The translations under genes were made by a program, and so were the position numbers. Positions 12,336 through 24,100 of a stretch of 64,000 nucleotides of DNA are shown here, piece after piece. The notes beneath the pieces were generated by a model. The model worked only from the letters and a program-made list of their open reading frames with translations, did not search any database and was not told the origin of the DNA. The stretch is from the NCBI RefSeq assembly GCF_009389715.1, contig NC_052400.1:3100001-3164000 (forward strand), written 5' to 3'. Positions within the stretch are counted from its first letter, which is position 1, and every line of letters begins with the position of its first letter. The stretch comes from Phoenix dactylifera. Taxonomy: Eukaryota > Streptophyta > Magnoliopsida > Arecales > Arecaceae.

Positions 12336-13315
12336 GGCATAAGCTTCTTGCAAGTGAGAGAATCCCCTCTTATACTGTTATACACAGGATTTTGAGAAAA
12401 ATAATTAACACCCTTCGATCCTAGTGTCTCCTCTTCTTTCATCGTCCTCACTCTATCTCTGCACCCCGAGGTGCACCCCCTAGTCGCCACCATTCTCATC
12501 TCCCCTCACACCATCCCTCTCCTCGATTCCTCTCATCTCCCTCCCATCCATGGCTCCCTCTCCTATTGTCCCCTCCTTATCTTGTTTCCCTTCCTTCTCC
12601 ATCACACCAGGAGTTCCCCATTTCTCCACCGGCTCCTCCCCTCATCTAACCTCCAAGCATGTAAAAGAAGAGGAAGTGATGAGAGGAAGAGTGATTGAGA
12701 TAGTTTGGTCAGGTAACCAGAAAGAGAGAGAAGAAGGTGCATCATTTAAGTATCTAAGATCTAACAGATCCTGCTACCTTTCTCTTTAATCAAAAGGGGA
12801 AATTTAGGGAAGATTCCTTCTCTTCTTAATAGAAGCTAGTCCAACTATACAAATGCAAGTATGTACACATGCATATGTCCACAAATGCACATGCATAGAT
12901 ACACATAAACAGGATTTTCAACAGAATTTTCTTTTTATAAAAAAAAAAGCTCCAAATCTCAGTTATAATAACTAATGTAATTTGCAAACAATACATAAGC
13001 GATAGCCTGTATGGAGTTTTGTCCCTCTCTCTTCTTCCCTCATGTCTACCTTTTTCTCTTAACCCTCAGTTCCCCTCCTCTTTCAATTTGTCCACCCATC
13101 ATCTTAATCCTTAATATACAAAAGCATGTTTTATGGCTTATGTTATCCTTCTCATTTACATAACTTGGTAAGCTAGATTTTTTACAATCCTCATCCCATA
13201 GTTTGATACAGAAGTAAATGCTTTCAAGATCACAACAGAACCCTTGGATGTCCTTTCTATTCCTTTATCAAGAACGCCAACATAATTTTTTTACATAGTC
13301 ATGCTTGTGCAGGTG

Positions 13316-13342
13316 TCCCCCCACCCCCACCCCCACCCCACC
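13316..13342. repeat. C-rich tract with G-quadruplex potential on the minus strand
   Basis: Runs of four to six C separated by single A residues. On the minus strand this is at least four G-runs of four or more with one-base loops, an ideal G-quadruplex pattern. It lies about 2 kb downstream of the EXO70 stop codon and probably outside the transcript. Confidence 0.75.
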
Positions 13343-15366
13343 TTATGGAACACTTAACTATTTTAAATCACATTGTTTAGTCTTAACTATTTTCAATCAC
13401 ATTGTTTAGTCCCCTATACACCATGGTGTTTTAAGGAAGTTAAAGATTGCTATATTTTTATTGCCTATCCTAAAAGGGTAACATAACAAGCATATGCCTC
13501 TATAGATAACTGACCAGATATGTTCAAAATGAAAAGCTTATAAAAGGCCTCTTAACTCATAATATGCCTCTCTCAATAGCATAGACAACCATTTGTCTTG
13601 ACAAAAATCCGAGAAAGATCCTTCGTCGAAAAAAATCCAAGAAAGATCAGGTGCTTTTAAGTTTGTTGTCTTGGACTCTGCAACTACCTCTTTGAAAATA
13701 GTTGGGTTGGGAACGGAATATAGGGCCTCTTTTCCCTTTTTGCAAGGAAAGAGGGGGAGGTTGGGAGCATCCCAGACCAGAGGGCATTCAAAACCTTGGT
13801 TCTTAATTCCATTAATATGCTCCTTGTAGTGTGAATAGAAAATGAAAGAAGGTCAAGAGGCCTTCTACCTTCAAAATTTTGGGCAGTGATACGGACAACG
13901 GGTGGAGCTAGGGATGTGGTGGGTCTGAGATCAGGCTTCGTCTAAGCATATTTGATTTCTTTTTGTCTGTTTTTTTATTTTTGAATACTAAAGAAAAAAG
14001 TAGGCAGAGTAAATCTGCACCAACAGCCATCCACAGGCAAGGCACTAAAAGAAAACCTCTCATTTAGCTCAAGATAGGGAGGCTCTTTGATATGATAGGA
14101 ACTTTCTGCTTGTCTAAATTCTTAAAATGTCATCCCAACATATGCAGTTGGAATTTTTGAACTCCATAAGTATGATCTACATCTCAATTCAAGTATATTT
14201 TGTTTAAGTTACCATGAAGACCTATCAAGAGTGATAAAAAGACTTCGCAAGGAATTTCAGGAATAATCCCTGCAAGGCAGGGCTTTGCTTTTTCTAATTA
14301 TCGAATTCTAAAGCAAACAGCAATAAGAACAGTGAATCTATGAACAAGTGATATAATTTTGAAAACTATAAAAGGTGCTAAGGTTAACACAGCCTGGGGC
14401 TCTGTATTGCTAGGGGGGGTACTAAATATTGTTTTTTAATGCCATGAGCCATGTTTTCCAAATATGAAGTTGAACATGTTGAAATCTATTTCTTTTCACT
14501 ACAGCAAAATTCTAATACATTTTATTTGCACTGATTTGAAACAAAGCCTACTACAAGCAAGGAGTGTGAATAAAGAGTGTGCAAAAGATTTCAAACAAAT
14601 AATTTAACGTGCAAAGCGGCAGCCAGATTGTAGCATCACCTTGATCATGAGAAAAGGAGGGCAATTGCAATCACAATCAACAGAAAATATGATAACTACA
14701 TATGGATATCACATTCAACTTTCATTTCAAAGTCCAACTTATTTAGCTTCTTGTGTATGCATGTACGGCAGCTCCCAATATTCAGAGCAGCTTTCCAATG
14801 ATGGATGTTTAAGAACAAAAATGGAGGAAATCCTTACAAGCAACAGAATTTAATGAATTCTACATATATCCAAGCAGCATTACACATATTGGCTCTTCCG
14901 ATCCTAAATGCCTAAAATGAATGATTACAACCTAAGGAAAAAGTATTACATGAAGAGAGGAAAGTAGAAGTCAAAACATGGAATTTAAAGGAGAGGATCA
15001 TAATTTCTACCAGCAATGTGCCGAGGAACCAATCCCATCATCACCATCTACAGAATTTGCTCTTCCGAAGCTTATGGTCATGCGACTGCTCTCAGCACCA
15101 AACAGGCCATGCAGGGAACCGGTTTTTTTCATACTTCAACTGTGGCTAGTCTTTGCATCCCTGCTAATCTATCACAAATCATTTGAAAAAATTTCATGTA
15201 AATCCGCCAACGCATGCCACGTCTGCAAGTATCAGCATATGCACAAACACAACCAGTGCCGAGACACCAATTGCCGTGCAATCCATTTCTAAACTTTTGG
15301 ACTGATGGGCAAACAAATAAAAGCATATCCCTTTTCCTTCAACTTAGCCAATGGAAAAGGCTTTGA

Positions 15367-17409
15367 TCACATTACAACCGAAGCGGAGCAAAATTGGCTG
15401 GCCATGACACTGTTAACTTTTCCATTGGAGTGCCTAACCCTAAAGCTTGCAGACTTCCCAGGCTTATGCTGAAAGAGAGATGTGAGCATCTTCTCCAATG
15501 TCGGGGCCGTGTACTTGGCATACTTGCTCGCACTCGCATCCTGCTCCACTAGAGGACCATAGTTCTGCATATAGCTGCGATACACGGGAACGATCGCTTG
15601 CACCACAAGATGGCAAGTCTTCTCCCTCAAGTCCTTGTCCGATATGACCCAATTTGACTGCCTCTGATACATCTCATCGAATGTCTCATTGAATGCCTTC
15701 AACCTCTTCTTCACCAAATCCCGAGCCGTGGCCCTTCCCCCGGAAAACAAAATCAGGCCCTCCCTACTCAACAAAGAGGGGAGCTTTCCCCAGCTCTCCT
15801 TCAAGAACATCGCAGCAGAGTACTCTTTGTACTGCTCGTGCTCCCTCAGCCATGCATCCCCTAACAACTCGCCCAGCTTGGTACCTTTCAAGTGCTTGTA
15901 GAAATGCCAGTGCGTGTTCATCATGAAGAGGTAGGAGAGGGTCGTGTCCTCGTATCCCTTGGACCAAGTCTCGAAATTTGCCTCCAGGGCCTTGATTATA
16001 TTGAGAATGGCATCGGTCAGAAGCCTCTCCTGGAACTTCTCCTGCTTCCAACTCCGATGAATGATCAGAACCTGTGTGAGAACCGGGTGGTAGTCCTCGC
16101 CGAGAAGCTTGTTGCAATAATCCGTGATGAAGCTCACCAGCCTCGGGACGGCGCCATCCGAGGGCGGCGGAGTCTGCCTCTGTAGCTCCACCTGAACCAG
16201 AAGCTCCCAGAAGATGTCGCAGGCTCCATCAATCACCCGCCTGATGAGATCTCTGGTGAGGTTCTGGATCTCGACGCAGGCCTTCCCGCCGAAGAGGCGA
16301 TTGAAGTCCAGCCTCAGCTTGTTCAAGGAGTTGAAGATGTCCAAAAGCTTGAGGAGCTTGATAGGGTCCTTCTTGGCCTCGGTGACGGTCTTCCCGAAGC
16401 GGAGGAAGGCAAGCATGCCGGCCTGGGCGGCGATCTCGGCGAAGCAGGCAGCCCAGACTTCAGGGGGACCGGCGCGTTCGAAGACCTCGCCGCAGAGCTT
16501 GTACTCGGCCTCAAAGAGGTGCTTGACGGCGAACTCGAGGTGGCGGCCCCAGCGGTCGATGTAGGGCTCGATGCTCTGGACGTCGTCGAATCCGGCGGAG
16601 GTGATCTCGAGGTAGTCGAGATTGAGGGCGCGAAGGCTGGCGCGGACGTTGGAGCCCCGGACGTCGATGTACGCGGCGACGCAGCGGTCGAGGCGGTTGC
16701 TCGCGGTCATGCGCTCGAGGATGGCGAGCAGCTTGTGGATGACCGGAACCGGAAGAGGGGAGGGGGCGATAGCGACGCCACCGCCGTCATCGGCGGGGGA
16801 GGAGGAGGAGGAGGGCATGGGGAGGGGGGTGCTATGGTCGGCGAGGAGGCGGCGGAACTCGGCCTCGAGCTTGTCGAGGGCGGCGTCGAGGAGGCCGCCG
16901 TCGAGGGGGGAGGAGGAGGTCTTGAGGGCTGCGAGGGAGGTTTTCAGAGCAGATAAGAAGCGGGGGTCGGCCACCGAGTGGTCGTCGAGGTAGTCGACGA
17001 TGTCGTCGAGCCACTGGATGGCGAGGCTGCAGTTGTCGGAGAGGAAGCGGAGGGCCTCCTCGAGGCGCTTGAGGACGGAGAGGTAGCCGGGAAGGTCGGC
17101 TTGGGGGTCGGAAAGGAGGGGCAGCTCGAGGCCGTGGACGGCGTCGAACACCTTGAGGACGGCGGCCGCGGGACCGACGGCACGGTCGATGTGGCCGCCG
17201 ACGGCGGCGAGGGCGTCGCGGTGGGCGCAGATCGGGCGGACGGCGGCCTCGAGTGTGGGGAGGCGCTGCTGGATCTCGTCGAGGCGGGGTCCAGCGCGTG
17301 CCAGCGCCGCCGAGAGCGCCTGCGACTTGTCCAGGCTCGCCCGCAGCGACCGCCGGGCAGCCACGAGGCTGGCGATGCCCCCCTCATCCGCCGGATCCGT
17401 CGTCATCAT
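15367..17409 (-). CDS. EXO70: Exocyst subunit EXO70 family protein (EXO70G-like), single exon
   Basis: A 680-residue intronless open frame. The first in-frame ATG is at 17409; the codon before it, GTG at 17412, is not a plausible plant start. The protein opens with an amphipathic helical region (SLVAARRSLRASLDKSQ, ARAGPRLDEIQQRLP) followed by GHIDRAVGPAAAVLKVFDAV and SVLKRLEEALRFLSDNC, which I associate with the EXO70G clade. From roughly residue 270 to 660 it matches the Exo70 C-terminal domain, including RRVIDGACDIFWELLV, YLFMMNTHWHFYKHLKG and the helix around FNETFDEMYQRQSNWV. EXO70 binds plasma-membrane phosphoinositides and brings the exocyst, hence secretory vesicles, to exocytosis sites; plant paralogues are specialised by tissue or pathogen response. 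Length is normal for single-exon plant EXO70s. GC content falls strongly from 5' to 3', as in many monocot genes. Family confidence is very high, clade confidence moderate. Confidence 0.95.
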   Translation of the reverse strand: MMTTDPADEGGIASLVAARRSLRASLDKSQALSAALARAGPRLDEIQQRLPTLEAAVRPICAHRDALAAVGGHIDRAVGPAAAVLKVFDAVHGLELPLLSDPQADLPGYLSVLKRLEEALRFLSDNCSLAIQWLDDIVDYLDDHSVADPRFLSALKTSLAALKTSSSPLDGGLLDAALDKLEAEFRRLLADHSTPLPMPSSSSSPADDGGGVAIAPSPLPVPVIHKLLAILERMTASNRLDRCVAAYIDVRGSNVRASLRALNLDYLEITSAGFDDVQSIEPYIDRWGRHLEFAVKHLFEAEYKLCGEVFERAGPPEVWAACFAEIAAQAGMLAFLRFGKTVTEAKKDPIKLLKLLDIFNSLNKLRLDFNRLFGGKACVEIQNLTRDLIRRVIDGACDIFWELLVQVELQRQTPPPSDGAVPRLVSFITDYCNKLLGEDYHPVLTQVLIIHRSWKQEKFQERLLTDAILNIIKALEANFETWSKGYEDTTLSYLFMMNTHWHFYKHLKGTKLGELLGDAWLREHEQYKEYSAAMFLKESWGKLPSLLSREGLILFSGGRATARDLVKKRLKAFNETFDEMYQRQSNWVISDKDLREKTCHLVVQAIVPVYRSYMQNYGPLVEQDASASKYAKYTAPTLEKMLTSLFQHKPGKSASFRVRHSNGKVNSVMASQFCSASVVM

Positions 17410-17412
17410 CAC

Positions 17413-17830
17413 CCCGAAACCCTTTACAAATCAACCGGGACTTGAGAAGCGGCGCGTGGAACTGGACTCGATTGATACCCTCCGAGTCTAGCCTGGAGAG
17501 AGGATGGAGAAGAGAAGGAATGGCATTCTTATTATAACGTTGGAAGAGATTAGGATGATGGGGATTGATGAAGGGGAGTTTGGGGGTTGAGACGCGGTGG
17601 ACAAACTAATGTTGACCGGATTGGAGATAGGAGGTGTTTTTGTGGTTTACAGGTGCCTTCAGAGGAGGGGTTTTGGTAGGAAAAATAGAAGGGGAGATGG
17701 GTTTGTGAGAGGAGAAAGAGGGGAGGAGTTGAACGTTGCACAAAGGAAGGATGGAGATGGGCGGATGGTGGAAAGCTGAAGCTAAGGCTGCTGAGGGAAG
17801 GATATATAAATCCACTTATAAAAAAAGTTG
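17413..17830 (-). promoter_or_regulatory. EXO70 5' UTR and core promoter region
   Basis: On the minus strand a TTTATATATCC at about 17803-17812 is a good TATA candidate roughly 395 bp upstream of the ATG. A second weaker GTTATAATAAG lies near 17525-17536, about 120 bp upstream. Which is used cannot be decided from sequence. The intervening DNA is purine-rich on the plus strand (pyrimidine-rich in the transcript sense), as in many plant leaders. Confidence 0.45.
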
Positions 17831-20582
17831 AGGGAAAAATGAAAGCTATGGTGGAAAGTGAGAGACAGGAAGGGAGCTTTCTGAGATGATGAGGTTGGTG
17901 AGAAGGGGATGGAGAAGGATGGGGGGGTTTATTTTATCTCGTGGGGATGACTCGGAGGTGTCCGGTTCCAGAGGAGCTTGGGCTTTGGTTTTTGTTCGCT
18001 TCTTTCGTGGTCCACTGGTCCTGCGGGGCTTTGGTTGTCCGTCGAGTTCGGATGGGGATTTGGCCGCAACGAGGACGGGTTTGGTCGTGCCTTTCTTGTG
18101 ATTTTTTTTTTTTGTTTAGCTTCTGAAGGAAAAATTATCTTTTAAACCTTTTTTCATTTTAAATTTTTTAATTGAATCTTCCAAATCGTGTCTTAGTGCA
18201 CCTTTAATCCATCTCCTCAATAGCATCATTTAGAATGTGGTCAATAATACATGCATGAATTACATTATTGGTTACTGCTTTTGGGTGTGATATAATCTAT
18301 TACCGTAGATTAAAATTAGGAGTGCATATGGGTCTGGTTGGATCGGATCATGAGTGATCCTGATCCAACTCAGTTCCTCGTTCAAGTCCTAATGTTGGAC
18401 TTGGATCCAGATCTAACTCAATGGAAGATCGGATCAGATCTAACTCAACATGTCAGTCGGATCGGGGCAAGTTTTTGTATAACCCGATCCAAACGCAAAA
18501 AATTTGGATCCGAGATGAGTTTAAGTTTCTGCTCTCTCTGCAAGTTGGTCCTTCTTCTCTAAGCTAACTGTGGAACCTCAAAATGACTTGTCATCCTTCT
18601 TGTGCATCTTTCTCTTTTAAATTACAATGGATGCTTCAATCCGATTTTTAAGGTCAAGGACCTTGTTCTTCGTCGACAAGTGCATTGATGCTGTCAGAAA
18701 CTCTTCCGGGTCAAGCACTTTAATAATAATACTCTCATAGATTGCATCTCGAAGGCTTGACCTCTTATTCTTTCATAAAAAGAAAAAAGCCCAACTCATG
18801 AAATAGATATCATGAAATAGATAATTAGAGTGACTATGCTTCTTTTTCTTCTAACAGTAATGAGAATTAGGGAAACTAAATAATACTATCTCATAGGCAA
18901 GTTCTTCCAAGACATACTGTCGGAAAGAAAAAAAAGATCATTTTTTTACTAGTTAGATGTTTGATTATCTGTTATGCAAATTGATGGTTCTCTGGTAAGC
19001 TTCACTGAAAATGATAGGAGGCCAAGAATCACGTTGAAAGATGTAATTTGCTATCTAAATAATTTGCAAATTATTAAACATAACATAGCAGAATAGTCTT
19101 TTTCATTATTTATATATGATTAAAGCAACAAGTGGACCTAAATGACGGAGTCAAAAGAATAGGTACAAGGATCACTCAGGGAAGAAGCATGACTTATCAA
19201 TATCAGTTACCACGCTAAAAGGTTGGGATGGGAAATGTATAAAATTCTTGCACAGATAAAATAAAAGATTGCATTCAAACTTATATACATTATATATATA
19301 TATATATATAATTAACTAAAGTAGCAAAAAAAAATATAATTTTAGAGTAAAGTCTAATTACATAAATGGTTTGTGAGCCCAAATAGTTTATTAGGTACGG
19401 GTCGGGTCGTGTCGTAAGGTTGAAAATCCAAAATTGCCCAAATTTTAAATAGATTGGGCTTGGTCGGATTGAGTCAGAATTCAAAAAATTCAGACCTGAC
19501 TCCAAAAATGAAACGGATTTAATTTTAGAATTCAACTGGCTCGTAAAACACACCGAGCATGACGAAAGCCCGTATAAACGGCTCATAGCTCGGCACCCGA
19601 AACCGATATATCGAAGATATTGCCTTCTAACTCAGAAGTCCCTGAGATATAGCTTGAAATTCAAAAACCCTTTTGTTTCTCTCTTTCCATATACACCAAC
19701 ACGTTGTGGAGGACACGCAGTCCCATCCTACTTTCTTCTTATTACCAACTGAAGATTTTAATTTTTTCTAGGAGCGGGGGCTTCCAGTTGAGGGTTGCGA
19801 AGTGCGATGTCATTCCTCCATGGCTCAAAAGAAGATTTTGGGGATGTTCCATTTCCAACATACGATATCTTCTTCAAGGATGAGCGTTGTCCTATCTATA
19901 AGGCTTTGCAGTTGATTTAATTCAATTCATTCCTGGATCTCAGCAAGACCCATTTGCAGCCTATGATAAAATAAGTGTGGCCAAAACCTTTAGAGATGAG
20001 AAGATCTCATGCATGGCAAGTGGAAATAGGAATCTCTATCCTCGAAGACTGTCAAATAATAGAGCAATGTTCAGAAGCAACGAGGCAAAAGATGCAAGGA
20101 AAAGAAAGAATTAATTTCAATTCAGTCCATGAAGAGCCACTCGTCCATTAACTCGAAAAAAAAAATTGTTAAAAAAAATATTATGCGGATAAAGAAGGTG
20201 GAACGCAAGCGGCAGACCAAAACCGCCCTGTAATTGCATTGATGCCAGCTTTCAAAAAAAGAATTATTACTTTCCAGCTGGGCGAAGTCAGATATAGTAC
20301 GCGCTGGCATTTCTTTGGCACCAAGGAATAACGGAAGCGATTGACAAACCCGGCCGAATCTCGGACGTCTCAGTACGGATACTGCATCAACTCTCTTCCT
20401 TTTTTATTATTTTCTAAACACTCATGCGTATTTAGTACAAATATATCTAAAAATATTAAAATATAATAAATTACGGAGCACTATAAGCAACTTTTTTTCA
20501 TCCGTTCAGAAAACTTCCCAAATGATTAGCTAAAACAAAAAAACATCAATCCGCAGCTTCATTAGCCTATTTATAGATGAAC
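17831..20582. other. AT-rich intergenic DNA
   Basis: No gene is seen. It holds scattered GGATC/CGGGTC-rich stretches (about 18320-18500 and 19380-19600) that look like old dispersed-repeat debris, and a TA microsatellite at about 19290-19310. No terminal repeats or target duplications were found. Confidence 0.55.
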
Positions 20583-20585
20583 TTA

Positions 20586-21121
20586 GACCCTGTTTGGGGA
20601 GCTTTTGGAGGGCCAAAAAGTACTTTCTGGCGCTCCAAAAGTACTTTTAGATAAAAAAAGGTGTTTGGTAAATTTTTCGAAAAATTGTTTTAGCTTTTGC
20701 AGGAAATTGAAAACTGTTTTTGGGAAGAAGCTACAATTTGGAGCTTTCCGAAAATGTTGTTTTGAGCTTTGTCGGGAAGCTGTTTTTTGGACCAAAATAC
20801 TCCCATTTAAATCTCATTTTTTCTCCAAAACCCTCATCCCACCTCTTCCTCTCTCATCCATCCTCTCCCTCTCCCTCTCCCTCTCTATCTTCTTCTTCCT
20901 CTCAATGCCGCCTCCTCTCCCTCTCTAATACTGGTAATATCCTTTATGGTCATTTTGTCACACAAAAGTACTTTCTCAGTTTGTTTACCAAATACATGTT
21001 AAAGTGCTACAGCACTTTAGAAATGTAGTTACCAAATAGCAAACAGCTTTTTATAAACGCTCTACTTCCAACAGTTCTACTTCCAAAAGCTCTACTACTA
21101 ACAGCTCTCCCAAACAAGACT
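20586..21121. mobile_element. PIF/Harbinger (Tourist-like) MITE, 536 bp, TTA duplication
   Basis: The left end reads GACCCTGTTTGGGGAGC and the right end, read in reverse complement, AGTCTTGTTTGGGAGAGC. TTA flanks both sides (20583-20585 and 21122-21124), the usual Harbinger target duplication. Subterminal CAAAAGTAC / AGCTTTTGGA motifs recur in inverted orientation at both ends. The interior contains a pyrimidine-rich run near 20850-20930. There is no transposase, so it is non-autonomous. Confidence 0.78.
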
Positions 21122-21124
21122 TTA

Positions 21125-24100
21125 ATCCGGAAGGTAATATCACGGCTTACTATGCTCTAGATATTCCAAAGTAGAAGGTAACAGCTACCAATGCCACCGG
21201 TGGCTATCACCACTACATTTTTAGTAGCCAAGTTACTTTCAAACAGGATGCGTCAGCCAGTAGCACACACAAAGCAGACACAAATTAATCTAAGCTGCCT
21301 TCAGCTCTGTCTCAGAAATTAAAATATCGGCACCATTCCTGCCACCTCGAAAACACACATTTAAATGATCGAAGAAGAATGGAATAGTATAGGAATTGGA
21401 ATCTGGATCTCGTCTACCGCTACCTCCCCTGTGCGATGCGCCCCACAGTGCTTTCGCATCTTGCAAAACCATCGAAATCGGACGGGTAAGAAGCAGCGGG
21501 TTGTCTAAGTTTTCCCTTCCTCCTTTTCGCATTTGGGAATAAGCGGCGTGGGGAATTAACTGTTATACCGGATTATGATATCATACAACACAATGCTAGA
21601 ATTCAGGAGAAAAATTCCACGATCTATGAGCAACTGGACTATCCGCATCATGCATCAGGTGGAGGGAAAAATGGACCGGTGATTGGACCGCATAGTTAGG
21701 CTATCCACCCATACATGATATTTTAGATAAGATAAACAGGATTACCAATTCCAACAGTACTCGAATACGTCTAATGAATGCCAAGGCTTCATTAACGATG
21801 GAAACCCAATGGATATATCCCCCATGAGAACAATAGTTATCATTAAAATGAAAATAATTTCCGTTATCTGCACTGTTCATCCTTGGAAGCATTTATGTGA
21901 GAATAGCATAATGACTTCTTCAAGATAGTTTTATTTCAATTTTCTCTTCTAGTTACATTGTTTTGATATAATTTGTGAATAAATAACTAGAAAAACTATG
22001 ATGTTTTTGTATTACAGATAGCTTATAATATTACTCTAATAAAATAATTATGCTTGTCATAAACAAGTTTGATCGTTATAGCCCTTTCTCACCTATACTT
22101 GCTTTCCAGGGATTGTTTTGCAAATATAAGAATTATTCAACATCTTATCCATTTCTATGCCTAGATCGAGCATCGCCTTGATGCTCTTAGTTGATATAGA
22201 AACTAGTATCTTAAAAAATATTATCTGAATCATCTTTTGAAGCTATTGCATGATAATCGACATTCCTATTACATAGAATATGCCATAATGAAACAACTAA
22301 CTATGTGCTACATTGCACATAAATTTTGTTTCGAGGGGATAAGGTTCCCCAAACAAAGATGAGAGTGTATTAAAATATGTTTCATCTTATATATGATTAT
22401 ATTAACCATGATTTTTTATCTTGTGCGTTGCATATTTGTGCCTAACATGATTTTAGTGATAAGCTCCCAAGAAATCCGGACTTCCAGATCCTAAGTGCTG
22501 AATCCCAATAAACTGCAAACCCCAATTGGCTCTGTGTTCAGTTTCACTTCCCTCGCAGTTTAAAAGAGGAAGGAGTTGTAGAAGAGAGGGGACTGGTCCT
22601 TTACCAATTTGCCATGGTTCAAATAATACAAAGTAACAAAAATAGCCGTTGTCTTTAAGCCGTGGGGGCTATCCCACTTATGCTGTTCCTCTGGGACGAG
22701 AGGGACAAGAGGAGGGGGAGGCGGTGGAATATCTTATCTCGCACCGTCCAAGACGGGCTTCGCGTCTCTATCCGGACAGTTTGGTCGAGCGCGACCGTCG
22801 GATCTCCGAGAGGCCCCGAAGGCGAAATGGTTGGATCCGTGGACCCCACGAACTTGTCTTGAAAGGAATGGGCTCCCGTCCTCAAATCCATAAAAGCGTT
22901 AGTTTCTCGATTTTTTATTTAAAAAACCTCTGCCGGCCCAGAAATTTCACATGCAATTCACGTGAGGCACCGGGATTCCACGGTTGGGACACGTCAGATG
23001 ACGTCGGATGTGGTGTATATTTATCATCCTGACCTTAGTATGGATACCATTCTGATTTCGGTAAAACTCGAAATCAATTTTATCTTAGTATTGGCCCAAC
23101 TATGGGATCAATAATCATCTCGAAACTCTACAACTTCTAAGCTTTCTGCTGTTTTCCTAAAATCCAATTGACTTAATAGTTAGAGGGTCTTCGGGCGGAT
23201 GAATTCCGACAAATGAACTTTTTGTTCTATATTTAGGTCGGCAAAATGGTACCAAGTGATCCATTCAGCTCGAGTTGTCATCAAATATTTTTATCAACTC
23301 TTAAGCTCAATTTTAAAACTTGAACCCTAGATAATCGATCTTATCTATCCATCTTGATTTCGGACCGAAACTTAACTTCTTCGTTCGGATTCAACTTCTT
23401 AGTGTTAGGAGATTGGAGAATAGGGATGACCTCGTGGTAGAACTTCTAGCACTCAAACATATGTGTCCCTAAATGCCGGTCGCATCTTGAAGGCAGTTAG
23501 GGTTGCAAAATATCAATCCAAGATTTGTCCAGAGGGACAGCTGGCTGTTTGATGTGACATATGTCAGTGTTGGATCCTGTGCATGCTGAGTCATGGAAGT
23601 TGTCCAGGGAACAAACGTACTACAAGTATCCATGGTAGATGGAATAATATAAGCGGTTGAAGTTGTCTTGGCCTTGCAGGTCCACCTAGTGATAAGATTT
23701 GCCAAAGCAATTTCTTACTCTATGAAGTCATGCTACGTTTACGAGCAGGTGATGGAGCCTTAAAAAGAGGAATGCCGAAGTAGTTTGCTCTGTCAAATAT
23801 GATTAAAGAAGAAAAAAAACCCAACATGAGACATTACGACATGAATATAAGTCGGGATATTAGTTAGGAGAGCAATGCTACGGCGACTCCGGAAATGACT
23901 CAGAAAAGTCACTCAGGTCTAATTCACTAAAGACTCCGCTTCATTTTAGTGCGGATGCCAAATAGGGAGCCAATAAGAATACACCACACCAGCTATGTGA
24001 CTTTCTTGGTGATATTTGTTGGAGTAACTATAGCATTTTTATTAGTCGTGAACGTAGATGTCTAAAATCCCTTGATGAAGTGTCATGCTACGTACAAGGT

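Larger units (their letters stand above)
11471..15366. other. Intergenic DNA and 3' flank of EXO70
   Basis: Mostly AT-rich non-coding DNA. It contains a GA microsatellite at 12306-12333, pyrimidine-rich tracts at about 12420-12640 and 13020-13100, and a C-rich run at 13316-13342. The final few hundred bases probably include the EXO70 3' UTR. No further gene is supported. Confidence 0.55.

Noticed and set aside
16519-17445. Long Val/Gly/Glu-rich plus-strand frames
   Set aside because: They are the antisense shadow of the GC-rich EXO70 exon on the minus strand, with no initiation context or family signature.
23180-23290. LTR-like stretch (GGGTCTTCGGGCGGATG, then TTTTTGTTCTATATTTAGGT)
   Set aside because: It reminded me of a plant LTR interior, but no TG...CA ends or target duplication could be found.
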